A stretch of DNA of 64,000 bases from Hedera helix (taxonomy: Eukaryota; Streptophyta; Magnoliopsida; Apiales; Araliaceae): the NCBI GenBank assembly GCA_947179155.2, contig OX359274.1:42130564-42194563 (forward strand), given 5' to 3'. The notes under the pieces are model-generated. The model saw only the letters and a list, made by a program, of their open reading frames with translations. It ran no database searches and was not told the origin of the DNA. This document shows, one piece after another, positions 58,524-64,000 of the stretch (position 1 is the stretch's first letter; each line of letters begins with the position of its first letter). The position numbers and the translations under genes were made by a program.

Positions 58524-59228
58524 TGTGTATGTGCGTGTGCGTGTGCGTCATCTATATTTTGACATGGTTGCTGCAAGTCATTGACCAAGAAACTAGAAAA
58601 TAATCAGCTGTGCTGGTATTTATCTGTGGCTTTATCAAGTTGTATGAGTAGTAAACTCAAGACATTAGACATTGTAGGCTTTTACATTTTTGCAGTCAAG
58701 CACGTTTCGTATGTACGAGCAACCTCTCATTGATGTTTTGCTTCGTTAGTCTTCCCATACAAGTAAATGCCCAAAAGGGGATGGGGATGGGGATTGGAGA
58801 ATTCTTCTTCTGATTCCTTGTGTTTGGATGAAGAATTTTTGAACATGGATTTTAAGTGGAAAAGGAATATATAATTCTTAGTTTTAAAATACTTCGTGTT
58901 GGTGTCAAATATGAAAATACTGATCAAGAGTGAAAAGCATGATAATCTTTGCAATTTACTCCACTTACCTATCATTTTTATTTTTTCAGACCCTCCCTTC
59001 ACATAAAATTTGAATCTTTCACTAGATCATGCGAGCATGAGTTCTTTTGTGTCCATGCGTATGTTTTCTTGTCTGATTGCAGATGCTTGATGTATATTTT
59101 CTTGCTCCTTGAAATTGTTCAACTAATTTCTCTACGCCCATTATAAAAAACTACATGAGTATTACAAATTATATGCATTATATTGTCTTTCTTCTTATGA
59201 ATCTTCTTCTGTAGATTTCATAGTTGCA

Positions 59229-59992
59229 ATGGATTCCATGAAAGGACAAGGGGGCATTCAGATGCTGCTAACTGCTGAACAGGAGGCCCAACAAATTGTT
59301 TCCGCTACTAAAAACTGTAAAATTCTAATCCAAATGTTTAACTTTTAAAAATCGACTCTAGTTCTTTTGGATCTGGGCATTTTCAAGTTATCTTGAAACA
59401 GAATGCTTAGTGCAATGCTTCTCAATACTCCTTTTCCCTTATAACGGTAAGTTTCATTATCATATTTCTTCTGTCTCAGTGAAAATGACAAGGTTGAGGC
59501 AGGCTAAAGAAGAAGCTGAGAGGGAAGCAGCACTTCATCGCTCCAATATGGAATCTGAGTATCAAAACAAGATCTCAGAGGTATTGGTTTATAGTATATA
59601 AGATAAGACCAACGTTATTGTAATTGTCAATCATGAATTTTATTTTTGGAATTATTTAGCCATTATATTTCATCTTGGTTGCAGCATCCTTTGAATCATA
59701 GTATTCTAGTTTCTTCAACTTTATTGTTTGCTTCTTTTTTCAAAGCTTAGGGAAGTTGTTTCATTTCTCTCTCTGTTTGTTTTCCTTTAATATACTTTCC
59801 TTCAACACCAAGTTCCTTGAATTTGTTCTCTTGTGGTGACCAATGTAGACAAGTGGGAACTCTAACTCCACTGTAAAACGACTTGAAGGGGAAACTGAGA
59901 TGAAGATTAAGGACTTGAAGGAGACTGCATCAAAGACTTCCTCAGAAATTGTTAACATGCTAGTCAAGTATATTACAACCGTAAAAAATTGA
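59229..59992 (+). CDS. VHA-G: V-type proton ATPase subunit G
   Basis: Three coding exons, 59229-59316, 59480-59580 and 59849-59992, all with GT/AG borders and consistent phases, encode 110 residues, the usual plant length. The protein begins MDSMKGQGGIQMLLTAEQEA, has the conserved KMTRLRQAKEEAEREAALHR stretch and a VKRLEGETEMKIKDLKE segment, and ends YITTVKN. It is a long charged helix with no membrane segment. Subunit G pairs with subunit E in the peripheral stalk that holds the V1 head to Vo on vacuolar and endomembranes. An acceptor at 59213-59214, 14 bp before the ATG, ends a leader intron. No stop or frameshift, so it looks intact. Short exons hide it from simple ORF scans. The gene starts only about 240 bp from the Tat LTR. 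Confidence 0.95.
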
Positions 59993-62556
59993 CCAACTGA
60001 AGGTTAGCGTAGTTAGCTCTACTATTACCCATCAATTCTTCCTCCTATTTCTCAAGTCTGGATTATTATTGCCTTTTTACACCAGTTCATCATAATGTTG
60101 GTGCATAGCATAAATCCTTGCGTATGTGGAATAAATCATTAATCCATGTACTGATTTGTGTAGCTATCCCAATTTACTTTTTGAGGCTTTGTTGAATTGT
60201 GAATGGGGTTGTGAGTCTGAAGGACGCACAACATTGACTAGGAGTTATAAACTTTATAAGCACGAACTCTAAAACACTTGTAAGGAAGAATTAAAATTTC
60301 ATACAATGTCAATGTATATGTTGGACAAAATTACCCTTATTTTAATGATGTGTTATGATCCTAACACCACTCATATATACACTATCAGCGTAACAAATTT
60401 AAACTCTGTAAGGAATAGCCAACATATTCTGTTGGATAAATATTTACTTCTATTTGGTTTTTATTTTTCTTTTTATTTGACAAGTCAGTCATTTTTTCTT
60501 GAATATTAGCCTCATTCAGCACAAGAGTGCTATTTTTGCGAAGTACCCTTGCCAATCTAGAAAAAATTAAATCGGAAATACCCTTAAAAATACCACCACT
60601 TCAAAAAAAAATTCCCATGATCATCAATTCTGTCATTACATGGCCCAAGGATTGTCATGCTTTCCATTTTTCACCAATTCTTGAGATCATTTTTTGAAGC
60701 AGGTTAGCTTTAGCAAGGTGAGATCCTGCTCCTGATATTGTTTATGTTTTTCTTGTTTTGAAATCTTAGAGTACTGGAAATGTCTGATGCGATGAACACC
60801 CTACAATAAAGGAAGGCACAGCTGAATAAGGATTTTGTTCTTTGTGATCAAATGCATTTTCTTGAATTTGATGGAGTCCTATGTGAGCTGCCGCAGAAAT
60901 ATATGAAACTATATGTTTAAAATGTATGGAACTTCATTCGTCTATTTTTTTCAATGTTCGGTGTTGCAGCTTATCAAACTTAGTTATCTGATGGCAAATG
61001 TTGGAAGAAAGTTGTTTCTTCTGTTTATTTAACTTTATATTGGAAAATGGATTACTGGATAATTCCGTGCATAGTGGGTTTTATCATGGTAATTTTGATT
61101 AGTTTTTTAGTGTATGTGTTGACGTGTATTATGAATGCTTGGAGATGATTGAGTGCCTGAATTATATTCAGTTTTATGGCATACTTGTGAGAACTAAAGT
61201 TGCAGATAGAAACATCTCAAAAGCCCCATGCTTTTTCTATATGGGCTTGTTTCTATTGGCTTTATAGAATAAAATAAATAAATAAATAAATAGAAACTTC
61301 AGATGTTTTGGTCTGGAAATTCAGGAAGATCAACTTGGATTCAGAAAGCCTTATTTTGCTGTGGTCTAAGGAAAAATGGAAGCACAGGAATACGAGGGTC
61401 TTTAAAAAATTGTACTCCAAATGTTTAGGAACATTGAGGAATATCATGAAACAAGTTGGGGAGCTAAGCTATATCCTTTGTTTCATGCTTCAATTCATAT
61501 TAACTATCATGATCAAATATCATTTCAGATGAAAAAGGCAGTTCGATTTACTTGGAAGTCTCCTGCTACAGTTAGGTGCATGCTTTGTTTACGGCTTTTG
61601 AAGCTTTTGGTATAGTCCAAGTGTACCTGAGAATTTTGTCCGTTCAAACTCAGATTATTTATAATCTATAATAATTATATATAACAAATCAACTGAAGGA
61701 CTTAATGTGGTTGGTCATTTCAAAGATAATTTGGTCATAAGTTTATAATTTTTAAATACAAATTACATGATAATAATCATATATTTTTAAATACAAAAAA
61801 TATAATTATAATTTAATATTTATATAAACATGCATGCATGAATTTCACAATAAAATAAAATAAAAGTCGTAAAAATATTAATGTAGTATATAATTTTTTT
61901 CTTGAATATTCTCCAAAATATTTTGGAGTAAGAAATTTTTGTTAACCGTTGGAACCGTGAACTACCAATCTTGAAGTGCAACAGGTATTTAGACATAATT
62001 AATCATACGACTCTTCAGTTCAGCACATATTTCTTTTGCATAACTTCTATGGTAAAAAATAATTCAAATAAAAAAGCTAATTATTTATCATTAAAAGTGA
62101 ATAAAGCTATAAATTGAAGTAATTAATAAGAACTCTAAATTAATATTATGAAATTTATTGGTCAATAAAAAAATGCACACTATATTTTAAAATAAGAATT
62201 AAAAAATGTGACGTACTTTATTTCTTTATATTAATTTTTATATAATGTATAAATTTAAAAAATACAAATTTTACAAAAAAATCCGTGCCTTGCATTAATT
62301 ATTAATCTAGGTTAACCTTTAAGTCTCAAACAGTCAAACTCATTCTATTTATTTTTTTATTTGTATCGAGTAACAAGAACGTATGTCACACTTTAGTTTC
62401 ACTGATATGAAATAACTTCTTCGCTACAGGCGCCAACCATGTCAAATCATTAACTTCAAAATGCTATGCCCCGTCATCATCTCAAAGTAAATGTCGTACC
62501 CAAGCCAGATTATACGATGCCACAACATTCATCAAGATTTTGAATTCTTTAATTAC
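59993..62556. other. 3' flank of V-ATPase G and intergenic sequence, no further gene seen
   Basis: The 3' untranslated region presumably lies within the first few hundred bases, with several AATAAA-like sites. Beyond that only short chance frames (60306, 61308, 61421) with no domain, then AT-rich sequence from 61650. Confidence 0.5.
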
Positions 62557-62826
62557 TATTCCCTCCGTTTTATAATAAATTATAAAATTAATATTAATTT
62601 TTTTAAAAATTAATTTAAAATATTTTTAAATTTAAAATTATTATAATTCATTTAAAATTTTAAAATAATAAATATTATAAGTAGTAATAATTTTTAGATA
62701 ATTTATAATATTCATAATTTTATTGATATAAATTAAATAAATTTATATCAATTTAGAATTTACAAATATTTAAAATTGACTTCTTAAAAATCAATATTAA
62801 TTTCATAATTTGTAACAGATGAAGTA
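62557..62826. mobile_element. Stowaway-like MITE
   Basis: Starts TATTCCCTCCGTTTTATAAT and ends AACAGATGAAGTA, with long AT-rich inverted repeats (ATTATAAAATTAATATTAAT left, ATTAATATTAATTTCATAAT right). TA flanks both ends. No coding capacity. Second family member at 23545-23813. Confidence 0.75.
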
Positions 62827-63346
62827 TTTTTTTAATATGATTGAACTTGTAATTTTTATAATTGGACAATATTTTTTAGAATTTAAACATATTTTCATTT
62901 GGTTTCTAATACATATATAATGATAAAATTGATCTAAATACCAATTAGATTAATGGTATATGTTTTTTTCTTAAACGTGACATATCCCGATAAAAATTAT
63001 CGTCTGCAAAAGGTATTTTGAAAAAATTAAAAGGTGCTGATCGTGAATTTTGAAATCTTGGGTACAAAATTTAATATGTAAAACTGCAAGGGAGAATTTT
63101 GCAAGTTGCCCTAAATTATTAGTATTTCCTAAGAAATGTACTAAATGCATTTTTATTTTGTCCACATTAAAAGGGTAATAATTATTTTATTTTTTTGTAA
63201 AATAAAATAATTAGAAAATAATGCATGAGGGCTCAAAGTTTTATTTTTTAAAATGTAGATAATTTTTTGTTTTGATATTAATACGAGAATTCAATTATTC
63301 AAGTTTGGATGATCGGACTGTTATACACAGAGCATAACGCAACACT
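62827..63346. other. AT-rich upstream flank of the clathrin light chain copy
   Basis: No gene seen. A small GC-richer stretch starts at about 63310, just before the exon. Confidence 0.5.
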
Positions 63347-63669
63347 ACGTCGTCTTCGTTCGACTCTTTCGATCAACTCGGCGCTGACTCACCTGCCGCT
63401 TCGACCCAGTCATTCGACAACGGTATGTGATCTACGATCCTCCCCTTGCGAACTAGGGATCTGACTACTCGTTATCTAACTTCGCGGATTCTGAGTCCAT
63501 TAAGGATTTAGTAGCCGTGAACGACTCATTCACCTCTCAACCGATCTCAGATACTTCATATACGCCGCCGATCTACATTTCTCATTTCTGGTAACGGATT
63601 TACGCCTATTCTGCCTTCAATGGATGAAATGCAGGCCGAGGAAGGTTTTGCTCGTAGAGAGTGGAGGAG
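63347..63669 (+). pseudogene. CLC: Clathrin light chain, first exon, start codon lost and frame broken
   Basis: In three frames this reads as the N-terminal half of a plant clathrin light chain: SSSFDSFDQLGADSPAAS with ACG where ATG is expected (63347), then YDPPLAN, a TAG, SNFADSESIKDLVAVNDSF and SQPISDTSYTPPIYISHF, a further shift, and NGFTPILPSMDEMQAEEGF ending REWRR at a GT donor (63670), the place where plant light chains have an intron. The next exon is beyond the window. Light chains bind the clathrin heavy chain hub through a helix encoded downstream. Lost ATG, frameshifts near 63425 and 63585 and an in-frame stop indicate a pseudogene, unless the assembly is wrong here. Confidence 0.72.
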
Positions 63670-64000
63670 GTAAGCTTTTTTGCCTGATATTATTTACCTC
63701 TTATTTTTAATGAAATTTTGAATTATATCTGTTGAATTAACTTTTAAAAAAAATTACCTCATTGTGTATAATCTTTCTGATGAGTTACATAATTTGTTTG
63801 ATGACTTTTGCACTGAGTATTGGTTTCGGAATTAGTTTTGATTAATATTGGAGGTCTCTTACTCTCTTAGCTGAATATCATCTGAATCAACTCCAGTTAA
63901 CATCTATGAAAAACAAAGTTATATTTATGTATTTATCGTCTCTTGTAAAGATATATTGGTTTGGTTTATAAGTTAACTAGAGATAACCCGTGCCTGAAGG

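Noticed and set aside
1..64000. tRNA or rRNA genes
   Set aside because: No cloverleaf with a B-box like GGTTCGAATCC and no rRNA-like stretch was noticed. A covariance-model scan would be needed to exclude them fully.

Overview
This is a stretch of plant nuclear genome, almost certainly a eudicot. It is AT-rich, has GT/AG introns, plant-type LRR receptor kinase genes, a plant V-ATPase subunit G gene and several plant transposon families nested in one another. I cannot name the species. Only two protein genes look potentially functional: the LRR receptor-like kinase at 556-2794 and V-ATPase subunit G at 59229-59992. Most of the rest is transposon.

1-12 kb is a receptor-kinase locus. The first kinase gene (556-2794) has lost most of its LRRs and carries a 72-bp in-frame tandem duplication in the kinase domain. 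The second copy (3059-7117) has no start or ectodomain, and a small antisense LTR retroelement sits in its intron. A decayed Ty1/copia RT-RNase H fragment follows (7.5-8.5 kb), then a short unrecognised two-exon fragment (8.8-9.1 kb, minus). The upstream block (1-445) and the downstream block (8108-9600) recur at 11116-11445 and 11449-12255, joined directly, so a further kinase copy appears to have been deleted.

12.26-22.7 kb is a large Mutator-like element (MULE) inserted into that second downstream block, whose other half resumes at 22803. It carries three broken genes: a plant mobile domain (PMD) protein (+), a Ulp1/SENP-type cysteine protease (+) and a FAR1/MURA-type transposase with SWIM finger (-). 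Its ends are inverted arrays of a roughly 28-bp hairpin motif, 3 copies on the left and 11 on the right. The right array is split by a 2.8-kb solo copia LTR (19507-22317).

24.1-57.2 kb holds two Tat-lineage Ty3/gypsy elements in minus orientation. The first (24.1-28.6 kb) is internally deleted. The second spans 29058-57234 because later insertions have swollen it: a solo LTR with TSD TCTGT (35686-38894), a truncated LTR (39662-42682), and a solo LTR with TSD TCGGT (42908-54395). That last LTR itself contains a CACTA-like end and a young 9.5-kb LTR element with TSD CCAAC (44380-53894). The young element has nearly identical 3-kb LTRs and a good RNase H-integrase-chromodomain ORF, but it lacks the RT core and a recognisable gag. 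An unrelated-looking 206-codon ORF occupies the gag position. Both Tat elements carry the antisense extra ORF seen in this lineage.

57.2-64 kb is gene-like again: the intact V-ATPase G gene (leader intron plus three coding exons), a Stowaway-like MITE, and at the right edge a clathrin light chain first exon that has lost its ATG and reading frame.
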